64,000 bases of DNA, taken from assembly GCF_037572415.1 (NCBI RefSeq), contig NZ_JBBHLB010000018.1:1-64000 (forward strand), in the 5' to 3' direction. Numbering within the stretch: the first letter of the stretch is position 1; each line of letters begins with the position of its first letter. The notes under the pieces were generated by a model. It made no database searches. It saw only the letters and a list, made by a program, of their open reading frames with translations, and was not told the DNA's origin. This stretch comes from Flavonifractor porci. Its GTDB lineage: Bacteria > Bacillota > Clostridia > Oscillospirales > Oscillospiraceae. Positions 49,756 through 58,640 of this stretch are shown one piece after another. The position numbers were made by a program, and so were the translations under genes.

Positions 49756-51057
49756 ATGAAGAAGAGAGTTCTTGCACTGTCCCTGTCCGCTGCCATGGCG
49801 CTCAGCCTGGCTGCCTGCGGCGGCGGCGGCGACACCCAGCCCTCCGGTCAGCCCTCCGGCTCCCAGCAGACTGGCAGCGGCAATGTTGCTGCCGAGGTCG
49901 CCAACAAGGATAAGCCCCTGGTGTGGTTCAACCGGCAGCCCTCCAACAGCTCCACCGGCGAGCTGGATATGACCGCTCTGAGCTTCAACGAGGATACCTA
50001 CTATGTGGGATTTGACGCCAACCAGGGCGCTGAGCTTCAGGGCACCATGATCGTGGATTACATCAAAGCCCATGCCGCTGAGATCGACAAGAACGGCGAC
50101 GGCGTCATCGGCTATGTGCTGGCCGTGGGCGACATCGGCCACAACGACTCCATCGCCCGTACCCGCGGCGTCCGCAAGGCCCTGGGTACTGCTGTGGAGA
50201 AGGACGGCGCTATCGACAGCACCCCCGTGGGCACCAACGTGGACGGCACCTCCTCCTATGTGCAGGACGGCAAGATCGAGGTTGACGGCAAGACTTATAC
50301 GGTCCGTGAGCTGGCCTCTCAGGAGATGAAGAACTCCGCCGGCGCCACCTGGGATGCCGCCACCGCCGGCAACGCCATCGGCACCTGGGCCTCCTCCTTC
50401 GGTGATCAGATCGACATCGTGGCCTCCAACAACGACGGTATGGGTATGGCTATGTTCAACGCCTGGTCCAAGGAGAACAGCGTTCCCACCTTTGGTTATG
50501 ACGCCAACTCCGACGCCGTTGCCGCTATCGCGGAAGGTTACGGCGGCACCATCAGCCAGCACGCCGACGTGCAGGCTTACCTGACTCTGCGTGTGCTGCG
50601 CAACGCCCTGGACGATGTGGACGTTGATACCGGTATCGGCACCGCTGACGACGCCGGCAACGTGCTGAGCGAGGACGTGTTCTATTATGACGAGGCTACC
50701 CGTTCTTACTACGCTCTGAATGTGGCTGTCACCGCTGACAACTACAAGGACTTCCTGGATTCCACTGTGACCTATGAGCCCGTTTCCAAGCAGTTGGACG
50801 CCACTGCTCACCCCACCAAGAATGTGTGGCTGAACATCTACAACTCCGCCGATAACTTCCTGGGCTCCACCTATCAGCCCCTGCTGCAGAAGTACGATGA
50901 TCTGCTGAACCTGAATGTGGAGTATATCGCCGGCGACGGTCAGACTGAGTCCAACATCACCAACCGTCTGGGCAACCCCAGCGCCTACGACGCCTTCGCC
51001 ATCAACATGGTGAAGACCGACAACGCCGCTTCCTACACCGGCCTGCTGAGCCAGTAA
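49756..51057 (+). CDS. mglB: Galactose/glucose-binding lipoprotein MglB
   Basis: A 433-residue extracellular binding protein of the galactose ABC importer. The signal peptide has lipobox LAAC (near residue 20). The calcium-binding loop typical of MglB is seen at DKNGDGVIGYVLAVGDIGHND (in two parts, near residues 111-131). Sugar contacts probably include WFNRQP (near 56) and SNNDGMGM (near 228). It is longer than E. coli MglB owing to a Ser/Gly linker and inserts. The first gene of the mgl group; a palindromic element separates it from mglA. Confidence 0.9.
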   Translation: MKKRVLALSLSAAMALSLAACGGGGDTQPSGQPSGSQQTGSGNVAAEVANKDKPLVWFNRQPSNSSTGELDMTALSFNEDTYYVGFDANQGAELQGTMIVDYIKAHAAEIDKNGDGVIGYVLAVGDIGHNDSIARTRGVRKALGTAVEKDGAIDSTPVGTNVDGTSSYVQDGKIEVDGKTYTVRELASQEMKNSAGATWDAATAGNAIGTWASSFGDQIDIVASNNDGMGMAMFNAWSKENSVPTFGYDANSDAVAAIAEGYGGTISQHADVQAYLTLRVLRNALDDVDVDTGIGTADDAGNVLSEDVFYYDEATRSYYALNVAVTADNYKDFLDSTVTYEPVSKQLDATAHPTKNVWLNIYNSADNFLGSTYQPLLQKYDDLLNLNVEYIAGDGQTESNITNRLGNPSAYDAFAINMVKTDNAASYTGLLSQ

Positions 51058-51107
51058 TTGAGCGCGGGCCGCTAGGGCCAATCATGAATCAGAAAAAATA
51101 AACCGCT

Positions 51108-51183
51108 TGCTATTAGGGAGAAGGAATTCTCCGTACGGGAGGAGGAACTCTCCGTTCGGGAGAAGGAATTCTCCCTAATAGCA
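51108..51183. repeat. 76-bp palindromic element between mglB and mglA
   Basis: Fifteen-base perfect arms (TGCTATTAGGGAGAA and its complement) enclose three tandem 21-bp units, each itself a hairpin of the GGAGAA-GGAA-TTCTCC type joined by CGTACGG and CGTTCGG. The middle unit differs slightly (GGAGGAGGAACTCTCC). It may stabilise the mglB message or be a small mobile repeat. Confidence 0.75.
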
Positions 51184-51254
51184 CATTTTAGTGAAAACCG
51201 GCAGAATCAGACTTTTCGCTGAAACTGCTAATATGCTAAACGGGAGTAACGAGA

Positions 51255-52763
51255 ATGGCAGATGCGAAAGATGATATTGTCCTGTCAATCCGCGGTATGT
51301 GCAAATCCTTTGGCCGGAACCGGGTGCTCGATCACATCAATCTGGATGTAAAGCGGGGCACGGTCATGGGACTTATGGGCGAGAACGGCGCCGGCAAGTC
51401 CACCATGATGAAGTGCCTCTTTGGTACCTATCAGAAGGACGAAGGAAAGATCCTCCTGAATGGTAAGGAGGTCAGCTTTTCCGGCCCCAAGGACGCCTTG
51501 GAGAACGGGATCGCCATGGTGCACCAGGAGTTGAATCAGTGCCTGGAACGGAACGTCATCGACAACCTGTTCCTGGGGCGCTACCCCACCAACTCCGCGG
51601 GTATTGTGGATGAAGGCGGGATGAAGAAAAAGGCGTCCGAGCTGTTCCGAAAGCTCGGTATGACCGTCAATCTGACCCAGCCCATGCGAAATATGTCCGT
51701 TTCGCAGCGGCAGATGTGCGAGATTGCCAAAGCAATTTCCTATAATTCGCAGGTGATCGTGCTGGATGAACCCACTTCCTCTCTGACCGTGCAGGAGGTG
51801 GACAAACTCTTTGAGATGATGCGGATGCTGAAGGAGCAGGGCATCGCCCTGATCTACATCTCCCACAAAATGGACGAGATCTTTGAGATCTGCGATGAGA
51901 TCTCGGTCCTGCGGGATGGCAACCTGGTCATGACCAAGAGTACCAAGGAAACCAACATGAACGAGCTGATCACCGCCATGGTGGGCCGCTCTCTGGAGAG
52001 CCGTTTCCCTCCGGTGGACAATCAGCCGGGAGATACCATCCTCTCCGTACAGCACCTGTCCACCAAGTATGCCCCCCATCTGCAGGACATCACCTTTGAT
52101 GTCCGGGAGGGCGAGATCTTCGGCCTGTATGGCCTGGTGGGTGCCGGCCGTACTGAGCTGCTGGAGACCATCTTCGGCGTGCGGACCAGAGCCGCCGGGC
52201 GCGTTTATTTCAAAGATCGTCTGATGAATTTCAACAGCGCCAAGGAGGCCATCGAACACGGCTTTGCCATGATCACCGAGGAACGTAAGGCCAACGGCCT
52301 GTTCCTCAAGTGCGACCTCACCTTTAATACCACCATTGCCAACCTGAAGCAGTACAAGTCCGGCGTGGCCCTGTCCACACCCAAAATGGTGAAGGCCACC
52401 AACAAGGAGATCAAGGTCATGCACACCAAGTGCATGGGGCCGGACGATATGATCACCAGTCTGTCCGGCGGTAACCAGCAGAAGGTCATCTTTGGTAAGT
52501 GGCTGGAGCGGGAGCCCCAGGTCTTTATGATGGACGAGCCTACCCGCGGCATCGACGTGGGCGCCAAGTATGAGATCTATGAGCTGATCATTCAAATGGC
52601 CAAGCGGGGAAAGACCATCATTGTGGTCTCCTCCGAGATGCCCGAGATCCTGGGCATCACCAACCGGATCGGGGTCATGTCCAACGGACATCTGTCCGGT
52701 ATTGTAAACACCAAGGAGACCAATCAGGAAGAACTTTTGCGCTTGAGTGCAAAGTACCTGTAA
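51255..52763 (+). CDS. mglA: Galactose/methyl galactoside ABC ATP-binding protein MglA
   Basis: A 502-residue double ATPase of the CUT2 sugar class. The first half has Walker A GENGAGKST (near residue 43), VSQRQMCEIAKAI and VLDEPTSSL. The second has GLVGAGRTELL (near 297), LSGGNQQKVIFGKWL and MMDEPTRGIDVGA, typical of the degenerate second site in this class. The ATG at 51255 has only a weak ribosome site (GGGAGTAACGAG). It lies between mglB and mglC. Confidence 0.94.
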   Translation: MADAKDDIVLSIRGMCKSFGRNRVLDHINLDVKRGTVMGLMGENGAGKSTMMKCLFGTYQKDEGKILLNGKEVSFSGPKDALENGIAMVHQELNQCLERNVIDNLFLGRYPTNSAGIVDEGGMKKKASELFRKLGMTVNLTQPMRNMSVSQRQMCEIAKAISYNSQVIVLDEPTSSLTVQEVDKLFEMMRMLKEQGIALIYISHKMDEIFEICDEISVLRDGNLVMTKSTKETNMNELITAMVGRSLESRFPPVDNQPGDTILSVQHLSTKYAPHLQDITFDVREGEIFGLYGLVGAGRTELLETIFGVRTRAAGRVYFKDRLMNFNSAKEAIEHGFAMITEERKANGLFLKCDLTFNTTIANLKQYKSGVALSTPKMVKATNKEIKVMHTKCMGPDDMITSLSGGNQQKVIFGKWLEREPQVFMMDEPTRGIDVGAKYEIYELIIQMAKRGKTIIVVSSEMPEILGITNRIGVMSNGHLSGIVNTKETNQEELLRLSAKYL

Positions 52764-52833
52764 TGGAGGATGAGAGGACAGAACATCCGTGCAGCGAATG
52801 CTCTGATCGACATTATAGTGGGAGAAATTGCTT

Positions 52834-54495
52834 ATGGTAGCAGATAACGAGAAAATTTTGACGGCTGAGCAGGAAGAAAAGCTGCGTCAGCCTATTGACG
52901 AGTATGTCGGTAAGATCCAGGATCAGATCGATGCCCTGCGGGCGGAGGGTACTGACAAAGTCATTGACATTCAGAATAAGATTGACAGCCTGAAGCGGGA
53001 CAAGATCTACACGGCCCAGGAGAAGGCTGCCAAGCTGAAAGCGTATCAGGCAGAGCTGGCAAAGGCCAAAGAGGTGGAGGCCAAGAATAAAGAGCGGGTC
53101 TCCAAGCTGATCGCCGATGCCGAGGCCTATCTGAAAGCACACTTTAACACTGATTATTATCAGGCGGTCACCGCCAGCTGCAAAGAGGAGAAGCAGCAGG
53201 CTCTGGCCAATTACACCGCGGCGGTGGAGCAGCTCAACAAGGAGCACCAGGAGACGGTGTCCAAGCTGAGCGACCCCCACGAGATCAAGGACGAGAAATA
53301 CGTCCATAAGAACCGCCTGTTTGACGCCAAGATGAAGCGGGCCAAGGACCTGCAGGAGATCAAGGACCGCCGCCATGCCGCCTTCGATCACAAGTTCCAC
53401 CTGATCGATATGCTGCGGATGAGTAAGTTTACCTTCGGCGAGTCCATGGCCCAGAAGTGGGAGAACTACAAGTACACATTCAACCGCCGGGACTTCCTGC
53501 TGAGAAACGGCCTGTATATCGCCATCATCATCATCTTTATTGCCCTTTGTATCATCACCCCCATCCTGAAGGGACCCAGCGTGCAGCTGCTGACGGTGAA
53601 CAACATCCTCAACATCCTGCAGCAGGCCTCCCCCAGAATGTTCCTGGCGCTGGGCGTGGCCGGCCTGATCCTGCTGGCCGGTACCGACCTGTCCATCGGC
53701 CGTATGGTTGGTATGGGCATGACGGCAGCCACCATCGTAATGCACCAGGGCATCAACACCGGCTCTGTGTTCGGTCATATCTTTGACTTTACCAGTCTGC
53801 CGGTCATCGTCCGGGTGTTCCTGGCCCTGGTGGTCTGTATCGTGCTGTGCACCATCTTCACCACCATCGCCGGCTTCTTTACCGCGAAATTCAAGATGCA
53901 CCCCTTCATTTCCACCATGGCCAATATGCTGGTCATCTTCGGCCTGGTGACCTACTCCACCAAGGGCGTCTCCTTCGGCGCCATTGATCCCACCATTCCC
54001 AAGATGATCATCCCCCGCATCAACAACTTCCCCACCATCATCCTGTGGGCGGTGGCTGCTGTGGCCGTGGTGTGGTTTATCTGGAACAAGACCACCTTCG
54101 GTAAGAACCTGTACGCCGTGGGCGGCAATCCGGAGGCCGCTGCGGTTTCCGGTATCTCTGTGTTCAAGGTCACTGTGGGCGCCTTCATCCTGGCCGGCGT
54201 GCTCTACGGCTTCGGTTCCTGGCTGGAGTGCCTGCGCATGACCGGTTCCGGCTCCGCCGCTTACGGCCAGGGCTGGGAAATGGACGCCATCGCGGCCTGC
54301 GTGGTGGGCGGCATCTCCTTCACCGGTGGTATCGGTAAGATCTCCGGCTGTGTGGTGGGCGTGTTCATCTTCACCGCCCTGACCTATTCTCTGACCACTC
54401 TGGGCATCGACACCAACCTGCAGTTCGTGTTCTCCGGCATTATCATCCTTGTGGCTGTTATGCTGGACTGCCTGAAGTACGTGCAGAAGAAGTAA
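52834..54495 (+). CDS. mglC: Galactose ABC permease MglC with long N-terminal coiled coil
   Basis: A 553-residue protein. The C-terminal 330 residues are a normal MglC-type permease with about nine helices, beginning near residue 222 (NGLYIAIIIIFIALCIITP), with LAGTDLSIGRMVGMG and NPEAAAVSGISV as family motifs. The first 220 residues are highly charged (Lys/Glu/Ala rich) and predicted to form coiled coils; ordinary MglC proteins have no such domain. The ATG at 52834 follows GGGAG. The extension is in frame with no sign of a sequencing shift, so it is probably real. Confidence 0.88.
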   Translation: MVADNEKILTAEQEEKLRQPIDEYVGKIQDQIDALRAEGTDKVIDIQNKIDSLKRDKIYTAQEKAAKLKAYQAELAKAKEVEAKNKERVSKLIADAEAYLKAHFNTDYYQAVTASCKEEKQQALANYTAAVEQLNKEHQETVSKLSDPHEIKDEKYVHKNRLFDAKMKRAKDLQEIKDRRHAAFDHKFHLIDMLRMSKFTFGESMAQKWENYKYTFNRRDFLLRNGLYIAIIIIFIALCIITPILKGPSVQLLTVNNILNILQQASPRMFLALGVAGLILLAGTDLSIGRMVGMGMTAATIVMHQGINTGSVFGHIFDFTSLPVIVRVFLALVVCIVLCTIFTTIAGFFTAKFKMHPFISTMANMLVIFGLVTYSTKGVSFGAIDPTIPKMIIPRINNFPTIILWAVAAVAVVWFIWNKTTFGKNLYAVGGNPEAAAVSGISVFKVTVGAFILAGVLYGFGSWLECLRMTGSGSAAYGQGWEMDAIAACVVGGISFTGGIGKISGCVVGVFIFTALTYSLTTLGIDTNLQFVFSGIIILVAVMLDCLKYVQKK

Positions 54496-54512
54496 TTGCA
54501 TCAAGGAAAAGC

Positions 54513-54566
54513 GTGAAGCCGCTGCAAGGCAGACGCGGGGGACCGCTCTGCTTTGCAGCGGCTTTC
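54513..54566 (+). terminator. Hairpin between mglC and galK
   Basis: AGCCGCTGCAA and TTGCAGCGGCT enclose an inner GCAGA/TCTGC pairing; TTCCTC follows. Probable terminator of the mgl operon, though readthrough into galK is possible because no clear promoter follows. Confidence 0.6.
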
Positions 54567-54687
54567 CTCTGGACGTCCGTCCCGGTTGGGATTGGCTTTG
54601 GGGACGGAATGTGCTATGATGAAACAAACCGCCCGGAGGGTGAGGGGGATACCCGCCCTGTCCGGGCCCCAAAAGGAGAGAAGAACC

Positions 54688-55974
54688 ATGCAAGAACTGG
54701 GCGCTGTGCGTCACGCATTGAACGCAGGAGAGCTGGACGGAGCGCTGAAGGGTCTGCTGTGTCACGACCTTGCCGCCGGCCGGGCCCGGGTGGCGGCCCT
54801 GCTGGACGGGTTCCAAAAGACCTTTGGAGCGGGGGAGGACACACCTGTGACCCTGTGCTCCGCCCCGGGCCGCACCGAGATCTGCGGCAACCATACCGAC
54901 CACCAGCACGGCCGGGTGCTGGCCGGCGCGGTGGACCTGGACTTTTTGGCCTGCGCCGCCCCCAATGGCACCAACACCATCCGCTTCCAGTCTGAGGGCT
55001 GGCCCTTGGTGGAGGTGAACCTGGACACACTGGAGCCCAGGGAGGAGGAGAAGGAGTCCACCGCATCCCTGGTGCGGGGCATGGCGGCCCAGGCTGCCCG
55101 GCGGGGATATCCCGTGGCCGGCTTTGACATATATGCCGCTTCCGACGTGCTGCCCGGCTCCGGCCTGTCCTCCTCGGCGGCCTGCGAGGTGCTACTGGGT
55201 GTGATCGAGAACCATCTGTTCTGCCGGGACGAGCTGGACCCGGTGACCATCGCCCAGATGGGCCAGAAGGCGGAGAACATCTATTTTGGTAAGCCCAGCG
55301 GTCTGATGGACCAGACCGCCTCCTCTGTGGGTGGTGCGGTGGCTATCAACTTTGCTGACCCCGCCGCCCCTGTGGTGCGGACGGTGGCAGTGGATCTGGC
55401 CGGCCTGGGCTACGCTCTGTGTATCATCGACTCGGGCGCCAGTCACGCCGATCTGACGCCGGAGTACGCCGCGGTGCCCCAGGAGATGGGGGCTGTGGCC
55501 GCATACTTTGGCAAGCAGGTGCTGCGGGAGGTGGAGGAGGACCAGGTCATCCAGGCGCTGCCCCGGCTGCGGAAGGCGGTAGGGGACCGGGCGGTGCTCC
55601 GTGCCCTCCACTTCTTTGCCGATGATAAGCGAGTGGAGCAGGAGGCCGACGCCCTGGAGCAGGGAGATATGGATACCTTCCTGGCGGTGGTGAATGAGTC
55701 GGGCCGCTCCTCCTGGGATCTGCTCCAGGATATCACCCCCATCGGCGCGGTGAAGGAGCAGGCAATGGCGGTGGCCCTCACCGTGGCGGAGCGGGCCCTG
55801 GCCGGCCGGGGCGCCTGCCGTGTCCACGGCGGCGGCTTTGCCGGTACCATCCAGGCTTTTGTGCCGCTGGATCTGCTGGAGAGCTTCCGCAAGCAGGTGG
55901 AGGCCAGCCTGGGGGAGGGCAGCTGTCATGTGCTGTCCATCCGCCCTGTGGGCGGCACCGTTCTCTGGCCCTGA
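54688..55974 (+). CDS. galK: Galactokinase
   Basis: Phosphorylates galactose to galactose 1-phosphate. The 428-residue GHMP kinase has the galactokinase signature GRTEICGNHTDHQHG (near residue 66), the ATP-binding LPGSGLSSSAACEVLL (near 155), and the third GHMP motif in RVHGGGFAGTIQAF (near 378). It is somewhat longer than E. coli GalK, mainly at the N-terminus. The ATG at 54688 follows AAAGGAGAGAAG; longer in-frame starts lie before the ribosome site. Confidence 0.94.
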   Translation: MQELGAVRHALNAGELDGALKGLLCHDLAAGRARVAALLDGFQKTFGAGEDTPVTLCSAPGRTEICGNHTDHQHGRVLAGAVDLDFLACAAPNGTNTIRFQSEGWPLVEVNLDTLEPREEEKESTASLVRGMAAQAARRGYPVAGFDIYAASDVLPGSGLSSSAACEVLLGVIENHLFCRDELDPVTIAQMGQKAENIYFGKPSGLMDQTASSVGGAVAINFADPAAPVVRTVAVDLAGLGYALCIIDSGASHADLTPEYAAVPQEMGAVAAYFGKQVLREVEEDQVIQALPRLRKAVGDRAVLRALHFFADDKRVEQEADALEQGDMDTFLAVVNESGRSSWDLLQDITPIGAVKEQAMAVALTVAERALAGRGACRVHGGGFAGTIQAFVPLDLLESFRKQVEASLGEGSCHVLSIRPVGGTVLWP

Positions 55975-56014
55975 ACAAGTGCATACAGTGAAGTGAAAGG
56001 AGCGCGTCTGAACA

Positions 56015-57007
56015 ATGGCGATTTTGGTATTGGGCGGAGCCGGATACATCGGCTCCCATACGGTATATGAACTGATCGACGCCGGCCGGGACGTGGTGGT
56101 GGCCGACAACCTGCAGACCGGCTTCAAGGCCGCCGTCCACCCCAAGGCAAAATTCTATCAGCTGGACATCCGGGACCGGGGAGCCCTGGACACCCTGTTC
56201 CAGGCCGAGAACATCGAGGGCGTCATCCACTTTGCCGCCTCCTCCCAGGTGGGTGAGTCCATGTCCGATCCCCTGAAGTACTATGACAACAACCTCCACG
56301 GCACTATGGTGCTCCTCCAGTCCATGGTGGCCCACGGCGTTTACAAGATCGTATTCTCTTCCACCGCCGCCACCTACGGCGAGCCGGAGCGGGTGCCCAT
56401 CCTGGAGGACGACCGTACCATGCCCACCAACTGCTACGGTGAGACCAAGCTGTCCATGGAGCACATGATGAACTGGGTATCCAAGGCCCACGGCCTGAAA
56501 TATGTGGCGCTGCGCTACTTCAATGCCTGCGGCGCTCACATCTCCGGCCAGATCGGCGAGGCCCACGACCCTGAGACCCACCTGATCCCCATCATCCTCC
56601 AGGTGCCTCTGGGCCAGCGGGAGGCGGTCAGCGTCTTTGGCGACGACTATCCCACCAAGGACGGCACCTGCATCCGGGACTACATCCATGTCACCGACCT
56701 GGCCCAGGCCCACATCCTGGCCCTGGACTACCTGATGAAGGGCGGGGACAACAACGTGTTCAACCTGGGCAATGGTGTGGGCTTTACGGTGCAGGAGGTC
56801 ATCGACGTGGCCCGCTCGGTCACCGGCCACCCCATCCCTGCCAGGATGGCCCCCCGCCGGGCTGGCGATCCCGCTCAGCTCATCGCCTCCTCCGAGAAGG
56901 CGGTAAAGGTGCTGGGCTGGAAGCCCCAGTACAACGACCTGAATACCATCGTGGCCTCCGCCTGGGCCTGGCACAAGAGCCATCCCAACGGCTTTGAGGA
57001 GGTCTGA
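56015..57007 (+). CDS. galE: UDP-glucose 4-epimerase
   Basis: Interconverts UDP-galactose and UDP-glucose. The 330-residue short-chain dehydrogenase fold has NAD motif GGAGYIGSHT (near residue 7), the Ser/Tyr/Lys catalytic set in SSTAATYGEP and YGETKLSME (Tyr near 146), and the substrate loop YFNACGAH. Gene order galK-galE-galT with spacings of 40 and 2 bases indicates one operon. The ATG at 56015 follows AAAGGAGCGCG. Confidence 0.96.
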   Translation: MAILVLGGAGYIGSHTVYELIDAGRDVVVADNLQTGFKAAVHPKAKFYQLDIRDRGALDTLFQAENIEGVIHFAASSQVGESMSDPLKYYDNNLHGTMVLLQSMVAHGVYKIVFSSTAATYGEPERVPILEDDRTMPTNCYGETKLSMEHMMNWVSKAHGLKYVALRYFNACGAHISGQIGEAHDPETHLIPIILQVPLGQREAVSVFGDDYPTKDGTCIRDYIHVTDLAQAHILALDYLMKGGDNNVFNLGNGVGFTVQEVIDVARSVTGHPIPARMAPRRAGDPAQLIASSEKAVKVLGWKPQYNDLNTIVASAWAWHKSHPNGFEEV

Positions 57008-57009
57008 GC

Positions 57010-58500
57010 ATGGAGCGTGACCAGGCCATTGCCAAGCTAGTGTCCTACGCCGTGGAGAAAGGGCTTGTCCAGCCCGAGGAGCGGATCTGGGCGGTAAACA
57101 CCCTGCTGGACATCCTGCGCTTAGACAGCTGCTCCCTGCCGGAGGTGGGGCCAGTGGGGGAGGAGGAGCTGCCTGCCATTCTGGGCGCCCTCACCGACGA
57201 CGCCTGCGCCCGGGGAATGCTGCCCGAGGACACCGTCACCTACCGGGACCTGTTCGATACCCGGCTCATGGGCGCCCTTACGCCACGGCCTGCCCAGGTC
57301 ATTGCGACCTTCGACGGCCTGTACCGGCAGGACCCCAAGGCGGCCACCGATTGGTACTACAAATTCAGCCAGGACACCAACTATATCCGCCGGGACCGCA
57401 TCGCCAGGGATGTGCAGTGGAAGGCCCATACCGAGTACGGCGAGCTGGATATTACCATTAACCTGTCCAAGCCGGAGAAGGACCCCAAGGCCATCGCGGC
57501 GGCCCGCAATCTGCCCGCCTCCGCCTATCCCCGGTGCCAGCTGTGTGCTGAGAACGAGGGTTATGCCGGACGGGTAAACCATCCCGCCCGCCAGAACCAC
57601 CGCATCGTGCCCATCACCATCAACGGTTCTCCCTGGTTTTTGCAGTATTCTCCCTATGTGTATTACAATGAACACTGCATCTGCCTGAACAGCGTCCATA
57701 CCCCCATGAAGATCGACAAGGCCTGCTTCGGCAAGCTGCTGGACTTTGTGGATCAGTTCCCCCACTACTTTGTGGGCTCCAACGCCGACCTGCCCATCGT
57801 GGGCGGTTCCATCCTGGCCCACGACCATTTCCAGGGCGGCCGCTACACCTTCGCCATGGAGAAGGCCCCGGTGGAGATCCCCTTCACCTTCCCGGGCTAT
57901 GAGGATGTGCAGGCCGGCATTGTCAAGTGGCCCATGTCGGTGGTGCGCCTTACCTGCGCCCATCCCCAGCGGCTCATCGACCTGGCCGACCGCATCCTGA
58001 CCAGCTGGCGGGGCTATACTGATGAGAGCGCCTTCATCTATGCCGAGACCGATGGGGAGCCCCACAACACCATCACCCCCATCGCCCGGCGGCGGGGGAG
58101 CGACTACGAGCTGGACCTGGTGCTGCGCAACAACATCACCACCGAGGAGCACCCCCTGGGGGTTTACCATCCCCACGCCGAGCTTCACCACATCAAGAAG
58201 GAGAACATCGGCCTCATCGAGGTCATGGGTTTGGCGGTACTGCCCGCCCGGCTCAAGACCGAGCTGGCGGCGGTGGCGGACAAGCTGGCTCAGGGCGGCG
58301 ACCTGCGCTCCGACCCGCTGACCGCATCCCACGCAAGCTGGGCGGAGGGCTTTGCCGCCCGGGTCACCCCGGACAACGCCCTGGACGTGGTCTACCACGA
58401 GACCGGCCTGGTGTTTGCCAAGGTGCTGGAGCACGCCGGCGTCTATGCCCGTACCCCGGAGGGGAAGGAGGCCTTCCTCCGTTTCCTGAGCCAGGTGTAA
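57010..58500 (+). CDS. galT: UDP-glucose-hexose-1-phosphate uridylyltransferase, class II
   Basis: Transfers UMP from UDP-glucose to galactose 1-phosphate. The 496 residues belong to the Firmicutes-type GalT (class II), unrelated in length to the E. coli enzyme. Features are the N-terminal helical part, YYKFSQDTNYIRRDRI (near residue 116), the NEHCICLNSVH region and GSILAHDHFQGG (near 263), carrying the His pair expected for nucleotidyl transfer. It starts two bases after galE, completing the Leloir set. Confidence 0.95.
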   Translation: MERDQAIAKLVSYAVEKGLVQPEERIWAVNTLLDILRLDSCSLPEVGPVGEEELPAILGALTDDACARGMLPEDTVTYRDLFDTRLMGALTPRPAQVIATFDGLYRQDPKAATDWYYKFSQDTNYIRRDRIARDVQWKAHTEYGELDITINLSKPEKDPKAIAAARNLPASAYPRCQLCAENEGYAGRVNHPARQNHRIVPITINGSPWFLQYSPYVYYNEHCICLNSVHTPMKIDKACFGKLLDFVDQFPHYFVGSNADLPIVGGSILAHDHFQGGRYTFAMEKAPVEIPFTFPGYEDVQAGIVKWPMSVVRLTCAHPQRLIDLADRILTSWRGYTDESAFIYAETDGEPHNTITPIARRRGSDYELDLVLRNNITTEEHPLGVYHPHAELHHIKKENIGLIEVMGLAVLPARLKTELAAVADKLAQGGDLRSDPLTASHASWAEGFAARVTPDNALDVVYHETGLVFAKVLEHAGVYARTPEGKEAFLRFLSQV

Positions 58501-58524
58501 GGCAGTTTAACTTCATATCACTGA

Positions 58525-58555
58525 GATCCCCCGGCGCGATCAGCGCCGGGGGATC
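58525..58555 (+). terminator. GC-rich hairpin after galT
   Basis: GATCCCCCGGCGC and GCGCCGGGGGATC form a perfect 13-bp stem with a five-base loop. No T-run follows directly, so it may act with the next hairpin. Confidence 0.6.
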
Positions 58556-58604
58556 AGTGCGTCGAAGGACTTTTCTGGTACAAATTTTATTTCTTTATAA
58601 ACTG

Positions 58605-58639
58605 TGCGGGAACAGCATCTGCGCTGTTCCCGCATTTTT
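58605..58639. terminator. Terminator between galT and traX
   Basis: TGCGGGAACAGC and GCTGTTCCCGCA close a six-base loop, followed by TTTTT on the + strand; it ends two bases before the traX stop on the - strand. Confidence 0.85.
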
Positions 58640-58640
58640 C

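Noticed and set aside
51121..51180. Possible CRISPR-like repeats between mglB and mglA
   Set aside because: The three 21-bp units are contiguous, palindromic and without spacers, with no cas genes nearby.
52813..54909. A 698-codon antisense open frame opposite mglC
   Set aside because: It mirrors the reading frame of the real permease in GC-rich DNA, its product is His/Gly/Gln-rich low-complexity sequence, and it has no ribosome site or family resemblance.
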